Source: Spirochaetota bacterium
GTDB taxonomy: Bacteria; Spirochaetota; JAGLSM01; JAKPMW01
DNA length: 10,973 bases
Direction of reading: 5' to 3'
Assembly: GCA_029548715.1 (NCBI GenBank)
Contig: JAKPMW010000180.1
Coordinates: forward strand, 1-10,973
Position numbers and translations under genes: made by a program. Under the pieces are notes generated by a model, which did no database searches, was not told the DNA's origin, and saw only the letters and a program-made list of their open reading frames with translations. Shown here piece by piece: positions 1-7,971 of the stretch. How positions within the stretch are numbered: position 1 is the first letter of the stretch; each line of letters begins with the position of its first letter.

Positions 1-543
1 GCCGAACTTGCCGGAAGTGCAGAGCGTGTCAGCGGTTGCGATTTTATTCCCGCATTCAGCGAAACAGCCCGCGCCGTCAACCCCGGGATCACGTTTTTTC
101 AGCATGATCTCTACAAACCGCTACCAAAAAAATTGGGCGCATTTGACTGCATCAGCGCAATCTATGTCTACAACAGCATCCCGGCTGCGGACCAGCCCCT
201 GATCTCGCAACATCTTGGTGCGACAATCACGCCCGGGGGATACATCATCCTGTTCGATTTTTACGATTCGTGGGTCGTGCGCCTGAGGCAAAACCTGGTC
301 TCGGTACTGCGCTGGCTGACACGAAGACCGACCAAGGCCTATCTCCCCCGCTTGTCAACACAGCGGGTACGGAAACTCTTCCCAGGGTATCAGGTCGTTG
401 CAACCCGACGGTTCATGAATCTCTGGAGTTATGCCCTGCTCAGGATGGGGACCCTCATACACGATATTGTGGACTGCTTTTTGCCCGGCGAGTATTACGC
501 GGTCATGCTGAAAAAACCGGAACAAGATCCGATGGGCCAGTGA
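1..543 (+). CDS. Class I SAM-dependent methyltransferase, C-terminal part (5' end outside window)
   Basis: The frame is open from base 1 and ends at TGA 541-543, giving about 180 residues with no start in the window. The visible part resembles the second half of a Rossmann-fold methyltransferase: a DFIPAFSETAR segment (strand/helix after motif I), then FDCISAIYVYNSIP around residues 47-60 (motif II region), then ITPGGYIILFDFYDS around residues 76-90 (motif III strand). The glycine-rich SAM loop (motif I) must lie upstream of the window. The C-terminal half is basic and aromatic and ends in a YYAVMLKK strand, as expected of the last beta hairpin of this fold. It overlaps the next methyltransferase gene by one base (TGATG), so the two are probably co-translated. 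Methyl acceptor unknown; the neighbours suggest a glycan or lipid-linked intermediate (inference). Confidence 0.8.
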   Translation, partial: AELAGSAERVSGCDFIPAFSETARAVNPGITFFQHDLYKPLPKKLGAFDCISAIYVYNSIPAADQPLISQHLGATITPGGYIILFDFYDSWVVRLRQNLVSVLRWLTRRPTKAYLPRLSTQRVRKLFPGYQVVATRRFMNLWSYALLRMGTLIHDIVDCFLPGEYYAVMLKKPEQDPMGQ

Positions 544-1532
544 TGCCAAGCCAGAACAATGAAATTGCTACATCCGTGTCCGACAGGGCCGTCTGTCCAC
601 TCTGTACTGCCCCGACAGACAGGACACTGGCCGGGAATATCTCCCGTCCCGACAACCGGATCTGTCCCTCCTGCGGCCTGGTCTTTCAACCCCGCCGGGA
701 CTCAAGCATCGAGGATCTGGCCAGCTGCTATGCCGGTGACGGGTACTGGAACGCCGAAACCGTCAAACTCTCGCGTTTTACCCGGATCTCGGTCCTGGAT
801 GATGTGCGCCGGGGCAGGGCCCGCCTGCACGGGATCGAGCAAATCTCCGGAAGACGTATTTCGGCACACGATACCGTCCTCGATATCGGCTGCGGCTATG
901 GAGGACTGTTGTGGCAGATCAGGAACAAGCGGAAGGCCCGTGTCAACGGGCTCGAACCATCACCGGTCTGCACACAGGCGGCTCGAAGTCTCCTCGGACT
1001 CGATGTCAGGCAAGGCATGTTTGAGGAAACAGAGTGTAGCCAGGATGGTGGCTACAGCCTGATCACCAGCCTGCACACACTGGAACACGTCGCAGACCCG
1101 GTCGCCTTTTTGAGACGGTCAGGGGAACTCCTCGCCCCCGACGGGCTGCTCTACATCGAGGTCCCCAATCTTCTCAACCCGTCGGCCGGCTTTCCCCTGA
1201 CCCGTTTTTTTGAGGAGGCGCATCTCTCCAATTTTTCCGCGCTCACACTCAGGGCCGCGGCAGATCTCGCCGGGCTAAAGACCGTGGCACAGGATACACG
1301 GGGATTTTTGCGCTTCGTCCTGAAGCGGGCAGGGCAAGCGCTCACCCCAGTCTATGACGCCGCCCATGCAGAGGAAGTGCTGCTGTTCCTCACGAGCTAT
1401 CATCATGGGGAACAACGTACAACCCGCAAGCTCCGTACCTTCACAACGAGGGCGGGTTATGCCTTCCGTCTCGCCTGCTATCCGCTGCTGCATCCCATCC
1501 AGACAATGCGTATCCTCTGCAGGCGCACTTGA
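543..1532 (+). CDS. Zinc-ribbon class I SAM-dependent methyltransferase (Methyltransf_23-like)
   Basis: A 329-residue protein. The N-terminus carries a four-cysteine zinc ribbon, CPLC (18-21) and CPSC (41-44). The methyltransferase domain follows: motif I DIGCGYGG at 114-121, the acidic end of strand 2 at GLEPS (136-140), SLHTLEHVADP at 176-186 (motif II and the EH pair common in this family), and a PDGLLYIEVPN strand at 199-209. The arrangement matches the zinc-ribbon methyltransferases of sugar and polyketide tailoring clusters, where the ribbon packs beside the active site. The ATG shares its A with the stop of the upstream gene. No good Shine-Dalgarno precedes it, so translation is probably coupled. 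An earlier in-frame start would overlap the upstream gene extensively and was not used. The substrate cannot be read from sequence. Confidence 0.85.
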   Translation: MPSQNNEIATSVSDRAVCPLCTAPTDRTLAGNISRPDNRICPSCGLVFQPRRDSSIEDLASCYAGDGYWNAETVKLSRFTRISVLDDVRRGRARLHGIEQISGRRISAHDTVLDIGCGYGGLLWQIRNKRKARVNGLEPSPVCTQAARSLLGLDVRQGMFEETECSQDGGYSLITSLHTLEHVADPVAFLRRSGELLAPDGLLYIEVPNLLNPSAGFPLTRFFEEAHLSNFSALTLRAAADLAGLKTVAQDTRGFLRFVLKRAGQALTPVYDAAHAEEVLLFLTSYHHGEQRTTRKLRTFTTRAGYAFRLACYPLLHPIQTMRILCRRT

Positions 1533-1679
1533 AAAGCAACTTCACAAGTATTGTGCAAAGCAGGCTGTAAGTCTGTCTCGCCGCATGCCCGAATGCATCT
1601 CTTGCGAGAAAATCACAAGCCGGGTGACGCTATCTGGCGACCATGAAGGCCAACCCTCATGCGCTCCACTCAAGCAAAC

Positions 1680-1703
1680 AAAAAACCGGGCCTCGTGCCC
1701 GGT
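1680..1703 (-). terminator. Rho-independent terminator of the leftward methyltransferase-glycosyltransferase operon
   Basis: Stem CCGGGC (1686-1691), loop of 5 nt, stem GCCCGG (1697-1702), extended by one A-T pair at 1685/1703. Read leftward, the GC stem is followed by a run of T (complement of A 1680-1685). It lies 26 nt past the glycosyltransferase stop at 1729. The rightward side lacks a proper T tract, so it is called for the minus strand only. Confidence 0.85.
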
Positions 1704-1728
1704 CTTGGATAGCCTGAAAACACTCTCT

Positions 1729-2757
1729 TTACAATGTGGCATGCACCGCCAAAAGCTGGGCCACGCGATTGTGGTAGGTGTGCTCGGCCAGGACCTTGGC
1801 CGTAGCCCGGGCTGCGATCTCGCGACGCTCCTTATCGTGCTCCAAAAACCAGGCAATGGTCTCAAACCAGACATCGTCCGTCTCGGCCATGGGGATCTCG
1901 TCCGTCGAAAAGATCTCGCGCAGTCCGGGGACATTGTCGCAGAGTTCAAATCCCCCGCAGGCGGGAACCTTGAAGGTCCGTTCGTTGAGGTCATGGCTGT
2001 AGATGTTCTGCTGGAACTCGTGGATATTGACCGAGATTTTGGCCGAGGCGTAGAGTTTGCGTTCATCCTCAAGCGAGACAGAGAGAGAACGGAGATTGTC
2101 GAAAACACGAAGTCCGAGATACTGGCTCCCCTGCTGCAGGACGCCAAGGGTACGGTCTGTCAGCGTCCAGTCACGGCCGATGATCCTGACGTCGTACTTT
2201 TTGCGCAGGGGATAGAGCTTGCGCTCAAAAGCCTCACGCTTTTTTTTGAGATTGGACCCGATGTAGACGATGTCGCAGGCATAGGCGGGGTCTGGGTCAA
2301 CGGGATAGTGCAGTTTTTTGTTGGCGGCCAGAAGCACGGTGTGACAGGGATAGCCGGTCGCATCGGTAAAGGCCCGGTTCATGGACTGGGGAAAGAAGTT
2401 GTAATACGCATCCCCGAAGCGTCCTGACCGGATCAGCTCGACCTTGTCCTGTTCGCGTTCGAGCGAGTAGAGGGGATTGAGCGGGTTGTGATACAGGGAT
2501 ACCAGGACAAACACCTTCATCCCGCGCTTGCGATGCTCGGCCAGAAGATCAAGATCCAGCGCCTTGAAACAGTAAAAATTGGAAGCCGTGAAAAAAATGT
2601 CCGGCTTGTGTGCTTCAAGCATCTCGGCCAGATTGTCATTATTGGTATAGGTGTAAAACTCATGCCCCAGATCGGTAAAGGCGTCCTTGTAGCCTTCGTA
2701 AATGAAGCGGCTGGCGTAGAGGTTGTTTTTGTGCGTGAGGTGGAAAAGAATGCGCAT
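1729..2757 (-). CDS. CgeB-like glycosyltransferase (Glyco_trans_1_2 type, GT-B fold)
   Basis: A 342-residue protein with no signal peptide or membrane segment, so cytosolic. The start MRILFHLTHKNN gives the first Rossmann strand of a GT-B enzyme. The middle has CDIVYIGSNLKKKR (161-174) opening the second Rossmann domain. The C-terminal third (about 235-335) has the pattern of the CgeB/YkvP glycosyltransferase family: ISVNIHEF, then NERTFKVPACGGF (258-270), DNVPGLREIF, and a closing helix set with EHDKERREIAARA. The Glu-Arg and PA-GGF segment is where this family usually contacts the sugar nucleotide. Its ATG (2755-2757) overlaps the TGA of the upstream methyltransferase by one base, so the two are an operon and may act on the same glycan. 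Donor and acceptor unknown. Confidence 0.85.
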   Translation of the reverse strand: MRILFHLTHKNNLYASRFIYEGYKDAFTDLGHEFYTYTNNDNLAEMLEAHKPDIFFTASNFYCFKALDLDLLAEHRKRGMKVFVLVSLYHNPLNPLYSLEREQDKVELIRSGRFGDAYYNFFPQSMNRAFTDATGYPCHTVLLAANKKLHYPVDPDPAYACDIVYIGSNLKKKREAFERKLYPLRKKYDVRIIGRDWTLTDRTLGVLQQGSQYLGLRVFDNLRSLSVSLEDERKLYASAKISVNIHEFQQNIYSHDLNERTFKVPACGGFELCDNVPGLREIFSTDEIPMAETDDVWFETIAWFLEHDKERREIAARATAKVLAEHTYHNRVAQLLAVHATL

Positions 2758-3563
2758 CAGTGTTCTGCTCGTTTCTTTCGTGGTCGTGGCTGCTTGCCCC
2801 GGTAGCGGGCAATGATGATCATGCGCCCCCCGAGCCAGCGCAGGAGGGGAAGGTGCCCGGCCAGTCGCAGGATGCGCTTGAGCCAGACTTTTTTTGTGTC
2901 AAATGACCAGGTTGTACATGAAACCAGCTCCCAGTTATGCCTGCGAAAAAAGTCCAGATACCAGAAGGGAGAGGAAAGCCAGACAGCATCGTGGTCGGCC
3001 ACCCGGTAATCGAGACCGTACTCGACCCGGCAGATGTCCTCGGGCGGCTTGTGCCTGAACTGGCGCCAGGCCCCGCGTACACCGCGCCTGAACTTGCGCA
3101 GGAGGTTGATCGGAGAATGGACATAGTTTTGGCTGATCATGTTGCAATAGAGATTGGGAACCTGCAAGACAAGATACCCGTTTTCTTCGAGAACTCCGGC
3201 CACATCCTTGAGGAGACGTTCCTTGCGCCTGAGATGTTCAATCACGTCAACGGACACAACCGCATCAAAGCGCCTGCCGGCAATATGCAGCCCAACCGCG
3301 CTGTCCAGATTGGCCTGCTCGTACTGGACGAGCCGGCTTTTTGTCCGGCGGCGGGCATATTCGAGAAATGTTTTGGAGTGGTCCAGGGCCAGGACACGAA
3401 TCTTCTGCTCGGCCATAAGACGAGAAAAGCCACCGTCTCCGCAGCCAAGCTCAAGCACTTCCTTCGGTTGAACCGAAAGCAGGGCTTCAAGGACATCCTG
3501 ATACCAGAGCGCTGACTTCCCGGTCAGATGCTGCAGGTATTCCTGGTTTTCGTAATTGTACAT
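2757..3563 (-). CDS. Class I SAM-dependent methyltransferase (Methyltransf_11/23-like)
   Basis: A 268-residue protein. SAM-binding motif I is LELGCGDGGFS at 37-47, the acidic residue after strand 2 is in ALDHSK (59-64), and motif II is FDAVVSVDVIEHL at 99-111, followed by ENGYLVLQVPN (127-137). The region after about residue 150 is basic, and the C-terminus is very rich in Lys and Arg (KQPRPRKKRAEH), which may mark membrane proximity or simply a tail. First gene of the leftward pair. ATG at 3561-3563; only a weak Shine-Dalgarno candidate precedes it. A sigma70-like promoter lies 27-55 nt upstream. The downstream glycosyltransferase suggests methylation of a sugar or of a glycan under construction (inference). 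Confidence 0.85.
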   Translation of the reverse strand: MYNYENQEYLQHLTGKSALWYQDVLEALLSVQPKEVLELGCGDGGFSRLMAEQKIRVLALDHSKTFLEYARRRTKSRLVQYEQANLDSAVGLHIAGRRFDAVVSVDVIEHLRRKERLLKDVAGVLEENGYLVLQVPNLYCNMISQNYVHSPINLLRKFRRGVRGAWRQFRHKPPEDICRVEYGLDYRVADHDAVWLSSPFWYLDFFRRHNWELVSCTTWSFDTKKVWLKRILRLAGHLPLLRWLGGRMIIIARYRGKQPRPRKKRAEH

Positions 3564-3589
3564 GATGCACCCGCGGACAGTGTATACCG

Positions 3590-3618
3590 AATTTACCCGT
3601 AACGCCAGTCTTTTTCAA
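3590..3618 (-). promoter_or_regulatory. Candidate sigma70-like promoter of the leftward methyltransferase-glycosyltransferase operon
   Basis: Read leftward: -35 TTGAAA (3613-3618), 17-nt spacer, -10 TAAATT (3590-3595). The -10 box ends 26 nt before the ATG at 3563. Five of six and four of six consensus matches with ideal spacing. Called by eye only. Confidence 0.45.
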
Positions 3619-3738
3619 GCTCCCCGTTACAGCGGAATCTATCCAAAACCTTCGGCCCGAGAAGGATTGCAACTTTTTTGGCGTTTTCGGGAACCACTGG
3701 CAGGCTGCGCGACTCTCCTCTTACAGCCCACTGGCATG

Positions 3739-3744
3739 AAGGAG
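3739..3744 (+). promoter_or_regulatory. Shine-Dalgarno AAGGAG setting the start of the lamin-tail gene
   Basis: AAGGAG lies 5 nt before ATG 3750. The in-frame ATG at 3678 has no such site and would put 24 polar residues ahead of the signal peptide, so 3750 is the start. Confidence 0.75.
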
Positions 3745-3749
3745 AGCCG

Positions 3750-4658
3750 ATGTCACATTCAACGTTCAGGCTGGCGTGTCTTGTATCCCTCATCACATGT
3801 TTTTTCGCAGGAAGGATTCTGGCTGCTGGTCTGGTCATCAGCGAAGTCATGGCCCATCCGCTGAAAACTGGTGCGCAGTCCGCCGCCAACGAATACATCG
3901 AGATCTGCAACATCGGGAGCACATCCGTCGATCTCGGGAACTGCCTGATCGCCACACCGGGTGGTGCCCGGCAAAGGCTGATTCCCTGGGACGGATTGCC
4001 CTCGGGAATTCCGCCGGGAAGGATGCTTGCCCCCGGGGGCATCGCCCTGGTCACGTCACCCGGCTACACCCGCCCGCACCAGGCCTGGTTTTCCTCGGTC
4101 CCCCATCCCGCGGGCAGGATCCACCTGACCATCGAGGGAAGCCGGCTTGGCGTCTACGGTCTGCCGGATTCAGGCGGAGCCATCTTTCTCGAGGATGCCT
4201 CCGGGAAACTGCTGGATGTCTTTGTCTGGCACGAGGATGCCGGAGAAGACAGATCCTGGGAGCGCAGCAATCCTGCCAACAACACGGATGCACTCCAGCG
4301 CAGCCAGCACGGAGGCACACCGGGTAGTGCCGCTCTCCGGGATACCGCCGCAGCCACCCGGCGCGAGTGCCTGATCCTGAGACAGCCCGACAGACGCACC
4401 CCTGCGCTTGCCATCCTGACACTCGCTCAGGGAGAAGAGGCTCGCCTCTCGCTTCATACCCTGGATGGGCGAACCGTCCGGCGGATACTTGAGCAGGCCA
4501 GAGGCCCGGGGGTCTGGCGGATCCCCGTCTTCTGTCACCTGGATGACGGCCGGCAGATGCCCGCTGGCAGATTTCTTGTCAGTGCCACAATCACAACCAG
4601 CACTGGAGGACAGACCCATGTCTCGCGTATTCTCAGGCTTGCGCCGAATCGCCGGTGA
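3750..4658 (+). CDS. Exported lamin-tail domain (LTD) protein with C-terminal FlgD-like Ig domain
   Basis: A 302-residue protein. Residues 1-26 form a Sec signal peptide: Arg7, hydrophobic LACLVSLITCFFAG, likely cleavage around ILA-AG. Residues 28-195 fit the lamin-tail domain: the opening strand VISEVMAHP, the NEYIEICNIGS strand (47-57), a PPGRMLAPGGIALV strand (88-101), a GGAIFLEDASGKLLDVFVW hairpin (142-160), and the closing SWER...HGGTPGS. Residues about 217-290 resemble the FlgD-like Ig fold: LSLHTLDGRTVRRIL, then DDGRQMPAGRFLVSATI. Bacterial LTDs are often on secreted enzymes or next to ComEA-type proteins. Here there is no catalytic domain, so a structural or ligand-binding role outside the inner membrane is inferred. 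First gene of the operon; its last 41 nt overlap the next gene. Confidence 0.8.
   Translation: MSHSTFRLACLVSLITCFFAGRILAAGLVISEVMAHPLKTGAQSAANEYIEICNIGSTSVDLGNCLIATPGGARQRLIPWDGLPSGIPPGRMLAPGGIALVTSPGYTRPHQAWFSSVPHPAGRIHLTIEGSRLGVYGLPDSGGAIFLEDASGKLLDVFVWHEDAGEDRSWERSNPANNTDALQRSQHGGTPGSAALRDTAAATRRECLILRQPDRRTPALAILTLAQGEEARLSLHTLDGRTVRRILEQARGPGVWRIPVFCHLDDGRQMPAGRFLVSATITTSTGGQTHVSRILRLAPNRR
4605..4610 (+). promoter_or_regulatory. Shine-Dalgarno GGAGGA setting the start of the PorV-like/HhH gene
   Basis: GGAGGA lies 7 nt before ATG 4618, inside the end of the upstream gene. Earlier in-frame starts (for example 4465) lack a site and would bury the signal peptide. Confidence 0.75.
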
Positions 4659-5892
4659 GTGCCTTGTTTTCAGTCTCTGTTGTGCATCCTCCCTTGATGC
4701 ATCAATCGGAACCCTGCAGGACACGGGCATTTCACTCTCCCGCTCCTGGACGGGCATCGCGCGCTATCACGGGGCCCTCTCAATCCTGCATAATCCGGCC
4801 CTCTCAGCAAGCGGGCTGTCCTTCGATCACGGTTTTTCGGGTGGGATCATGCCGGAAATCGAGTCAAGCAGTGCAGCGACGGCACTGGTTTTCAAACCGG
4901 CACCACAACTCGGACTGGGCTGCGGCTGGACCATCTCCTCAGACGGCGTCTGGAGCGAACAGACACTCTCCCTCTCCTGTGCCTGGGAGGGAATACCCGG
5001 CCTGACTGCAGGCCTCCAGGCCCGGCTCGTCATCCTGGGGATGGAAAACGACACGCTGTCAGCCATCCCCTGTGATTTCGGGCTTGTACTGGAGCCTGTT
5101 GCGGGAGTTTCGCTTGGCCTGACCATCCTCGCCCTCAACCAGCCCGAAATCAGCCCGTCCGAATATCTCGCATCGTCTGTCCTGACGGCCCTCGTGTTCG
5201 ATCTGGCATCCTCCTTGACCGTGGGAGCCGGCCTGCGGTCAGATACCTGGGGACTGGATACGGCCTTCTCCTGCAGTTGGAAGCCCCTGACTGGGCTGGC
5301 CCTGCACACAAGCCTTGAACCGTCGACACCGGCCATCGCATTCGGCTGCTCGCTTCGAACCGGTGATCTTGTGCTTGATCTGGCCTCACGACTGGCTCTC
5401 GAAACCCGCCTCTTCGTCCACGCGGTTTCGCTCAGTTTTTCTCCGGCCCCGGAGCATCAGCACAAAAGGAGCGGGCAGCGAGTCAACATCAATACGGCCT
5501 CCCTCCCGCTTCTGATGAGCCTGCCGGGAATGACACGCCGCATGGCAGGGCGGATCATCAGCGAGCGTGAAAACCGTCCCTTTGCTGCGCTGCAGGATCT
5601 TGTCCGTGTCCACGGGATCACCCGCCGGGTCATTCTCCCGCTCGCCAGCCGGGCTGTCGTGATGGATGCGGGGACCAACGTCTATCTCCTCACCAACGCG
5701 GCCGGCCAGCCAAGCTGGATCAACGGAATGGAGATCCGCCATCTCATGGCACGCGGCATCCGCGCCGATCTGGCCCGGCGCATCATTCTCCTGCGGACCA
5801 GTCTCAACGGCTTTTTTGATCCGGCCGATCTGGCACTCCTGCCGGGGGGAGAAACGAACTGGATCCCCCTCGTATTTGGAGAAGCCCGATGA
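4618..5892 (+). CDS. PorV/PorQ-like outer-membrane barrel with C-terminal ComEA-type helix-hairpin-helix domains
   Basis: A 424-residue protein. Residues 1-28 are a signal peptide (Arg3, Arg9, Arg10, hydrophobic stretch, cleavage near SLDA). GALSILHNPALSA (52-64) recalls the NPA signature at the start of PorV/PorQ-type barrels. Residues 65-275 are alternating beta-strand-like stretches (LGLGCGWTISSDG, VSLGLTILALN, LTVGAGLRSDT, HAVSLSFSP) consistent with a small outer-membrane barrel. Residues 288-348 match the ComEA HhH module closely: VNINTASLPLLMSLPGM, then GRIISERENRPFAALQDLV. A second, diverged HhH unit spans 367-415 (RHLMARGIRADLARRII, then GFFDPADLALLPGG). HhH pairs bind DNA backbone without sequence specificity; whether these still do is unknown. 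The stop overlaps the next start (ATGA). Confidence 0.75.
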   Translation: MSRVFSGLRRIAGECLVFSLCCASSLDASIGTLQDTGISLSRSWTGIARYHGALSILHNPALSASGLSFDHGFSGGIMPEIESSSAATALVFKPAPQLGLGCGWTISSDGVWSEQTLSLSCAWEGIPGLTAGLQARLVILGMENDTLSAIPCDFGLVLEPVAGVSLGLTILALNQPEISPSEYLASSVLTALVFDLASSLTVGAGLRSDTWGLDTAFSCSWKPLTGLALHTSLEPSTPAIAFGCSLRTGDLVLDLASRLALETRLFVHAVSLSFSPAPEHQHKRSGQRVNINTASLPLLMSLPGMTRRMAGRIISERENRPFAALQDLVRVHGITRRVILPLASRAVVMDAGTNVYLLTNAAGQPSWINGMEIRHLMARGIRADLARRIILLRTSLNGFFDPADLALLPGGETNWIPLVFGEAR

Positions 5893-7922
5893 GGATGAGC
5901 CGGACGCTGTTCACCATGCTTGGTATTTTCCTGATCGGGGGCAGGCTCAGCGCCACGCTGCTCCCGGACCTGAACACGGTCAGCGGCAAGGAATTTGTCA
6001 GGCTTAGCCGCCTCCGGACCAGTCCCGCCCTGTTTGAACGCATCCGCCGCGAACTGGGAGGATTTGAAGACCCCCGCCAGCTTGTGCTCCTCTTTCGGGT
6101 GCCCGAAAACCGCATACAGCACCTGACCAATACCTTTGTCTGCCGGACACACCCGGACGCATCTCACGGTTTCACATCCGATCAAGAATGGACCAGCGAC
6201 GAAGACCTCGATCCCGATCCGATCCCGCTGGCAGCCTGTACCCCGACACGGCTGGAGACCATCCCCGGCATCTCACCCCTCATGGCCGGCCGGATTGCCA
6301 AAACCTGCCGGCTCGTCTCGACCCGTCAGCGCTGGCAGCTCTTGGGTGTCCGGGGGATGACTCCCTCCCTCTATGGACGGATCCGGCGCTACATCGAACC
6401 TGAGCGCCGGACTGAAAGCCGGCCCTGGAAATTCGCTGTACGCACAGCAGCCCGCAGCTCGAAAAACGGATGGAGCATACCCGCACATATTTGGCTGGAT
6501 TGCGAGGATCTCGAGCTGCGCACGGCGGCCAGGGCAGACAGCGGAGCAACCGGGCGCAGGATCAGCGGCAACTTTGGCCTGCCGGCTTTGTTGCCCCGTC
6601 CTCTTGCCTCGCTGGCCGGATACCTCCGGCTTGACCTGGGAGAGGCGAGCCTGATCCTGGGCCATTATCGCCTCAGGTCACCGCTGGGCCTGCTGGCAGG
6701 CAGGCCGCGCCCGGCAGGCGAGATCCGGCTGGAGGAGGGCAGCCAGCCCGGCTTCATCCCCACGGCATCCAGTCTCTCGCCCGCCGTCACAAGTGGTGCC
6801 GCCTGTGAATACCAGTCCGGGCCATGTGTCATAACGGCCGCGGCCGGACTGACCGCCCAGCCGCTCAAAAAAAACCAGATCGAAAACGGCCGCATCAGCA
6901 CCAGCCTCTCCTCACTCTTTGCCGGAGAGGGAGACACTCCTGTCCGGCATGCCCGACTGGGTCTGGGTGCCAGTTGGCAACCCGTCGATTGGGGCAGGCT
7001 TTCGGCCCTCTGGTTACGTGAATATTATGAATATGATTTTATACTGAACAGACGCCGGCCCGAATTTACCGCATCGATCCGGGACCGTCTGCTGCTGGCC
7101 ACGGGAGTGCAGGCCGGGGCATGCCTCTTCTCGGGCGAATTCGTCAGCGCCTTCGAGGGTGGAGATCTGTCAGGCCCACAAGCATGGGGTGCGGCCGGAG
7201 GAATTTCACTGGCCGAGGGGGATACCAGGGCAGGGCTGGTCTTCCACACCCGCAGCCGGATTCATCCCGGCGTGCTGGACGGGCTGGCATCCGGTCTTTC
7301 CGCAGATGAAGGGATCACACTGGAGCTCCGCACCAGACTGGATGAGGACCTTTCCCTTGAGGGGGGGCTCTCCCTGCAGGGGCGAACAGCAGACGGATGG
7401 AAATCAGCAGGCAGGATCGAAAGCGACTGGAGGATCACCCGAAATTTGCGTCTCGGCCTGAGGCTCGCGGAGTACAGTGATGAGGAAGGTGCAACAACCC
7501 GCAAGGGTGACATCCGCCTGGAGGTGGCACTCGGGCGTGTGGTCCACTTCATCTGGTCTGCCGGGCTGCGCTCAACCGGGCGGGCCGATGGAGGCTGGCT
7601 GGCGGCCCTGCTTGAGCTTGATCTGGCAGGCATCAGGATCCGTACCGGGTATGCAGACTGGCTGGCCGGGCAGGGGATCAGCCTCTGGCCGGCGCGCCCG
7701 GTGCTGGCACAGGCGGGTGACGGACTGCTTGCTGGAGTCAGCGGGGCAGGGCGTACAGCGGGCATTGCCCTTGAAGGCCCGGCCACGGGTCGGGGACTGG
7801 CCTGGGGCGGCCTGATCCGTCTGCAGGAAGAGGTGCGCGGCTGGCTCCCCCGGCCACGCACGACCTCCCTCGACATCGCCCTGTATCTGAAACTGACCCT
7901 CGGAGCAGACACGGCGCAATAA
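5889..7922 (+). CDS. Large outer-membrane beta-barrel protein with N-terminal helix-hairpin-helix domains
   Basis: A 677-residue protein. A short signal peptide covers residues 1-22 (MRMSR, hydrophobic core, cleavage near LSA). Residues 26-80 are a degenerate HhH unit (LNTVSGKEFVRLSRL, GGFEDPRQLVLLFRV). Residues 111-169 are a clearer ComEA-like unit (CTPTRLETIPGISPLMAGRI, then QLLGVRGMTPSLYGRIRRYI). From about 180 to the end there are many alternating amphipathic strands rich in Gly, Arg and aromatic residues (LASLAGYLRLDLGEASLILGH, LALYLKLTLG-type ending), as in a large barrel. This domain order resembles the roughly 650-700-residue HhH proteins of Bacteroidota. ATG overlaps the previous stop (ATGA), with GGAGA 6 nt upstream. 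No catalytic motif seen. Third gene of the operon. Confidence 0.7.
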   Translation: MRMSRTLFTMLGIFLIGGRLSATLLPDLNTVSGKEFVRLSRLRTSPALFERIRRELGGFEDPRQLVLLFRVPENRIQHLTNTFVCRTHPDASHGFTSDQEWTSDEDLDPDPIPLAACTPTRLETIPGISPLMAGRIAKTCRLVSTRQRWQLLGVRGMTPSLYGRIRRYIEPERRTESRPWKFAVRTAARSSKNGWSIPAHIWLDCEDLELRTAARADSGATGRRISGNFGLPALLPRPLASLAGYLRLDLGEASLILGHYRLRSPLGLLAGRPRPAGEIRLEEGSQPGFIPTASSLSPAVTSGAACEYQSGPCVITAAAGLTAQPLKKNQIENGRISTSLSSLFAGEGDTPVRHARLGLGASWQPVDWGRLSALWLREYYEYDFILNRRRPEFTASIRDRLLLATGVQAGACLFSGEFVSAFEGGDLSGPQAWGAAGGISLAEGDTRAGLVFHTRSRIHPGVLDGLASGLSADEGITLELRTRLDEDLSLEGGLSLQGRTADGWKSAGRIESDWRITRNLRLGLRLAEYSDEEGATTRKGDIRLEVALGRVVHFIWSAGLRSTGRADGGWLAALLELDLAGIRIRTGYADWLAGQGISLWPARPVLAQAGDGLLAGVSGAGRTAGIALEGPATGRGLAWGGLIRLQEEVRGWLPRPRTTSLDIALYLKLTLGADTAQ

Positions 7923-7971
7923 TTGTTGCAAACAATACCCGACATAAAAAACGCCCTGCCGCCGAATGGAC

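Noticed and set aside
1578..1613. Possible hairpin CTCGC...GCGAG downstream of the zinc-ribbon methyltransferase
   Set aside because: Long loop, five-pair stem and no T tail, so not a convincing rightward terminator.
1354..2427. Long plus-strand open frame opposite the glycosyltransferase
   Set aside because: It is antisense to a well-supported glycosyltransferase, has no family resemblance, and crosses the leftward terminator.
3750..3827. Possible lipobox LITC in the lamin-tail protein signal peptide
   Set aside because: Thr before Cys is unusual, and the hydrophobic core continues past the Cys to a normal cleavage site.
4618..4701. Possible lipoprotein signal (SLCCASS) in the PorV-like/HhH protein
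   Set aside because: The residues before the cysteines do not fit a lipobox; ordinary signal peptidase cleavage near SLDA fits better.
7922..7936. Hairpin ATTGTT-GCA-AACAAT after the large barrel gene, considered as a terminator
   Set aside because: Short AT-only stem with no T tract on the plus strand; the A run at 7946-7951 (T run on the minus strand) has no GC stem before it. Termination between the convergent genes is unresolved.
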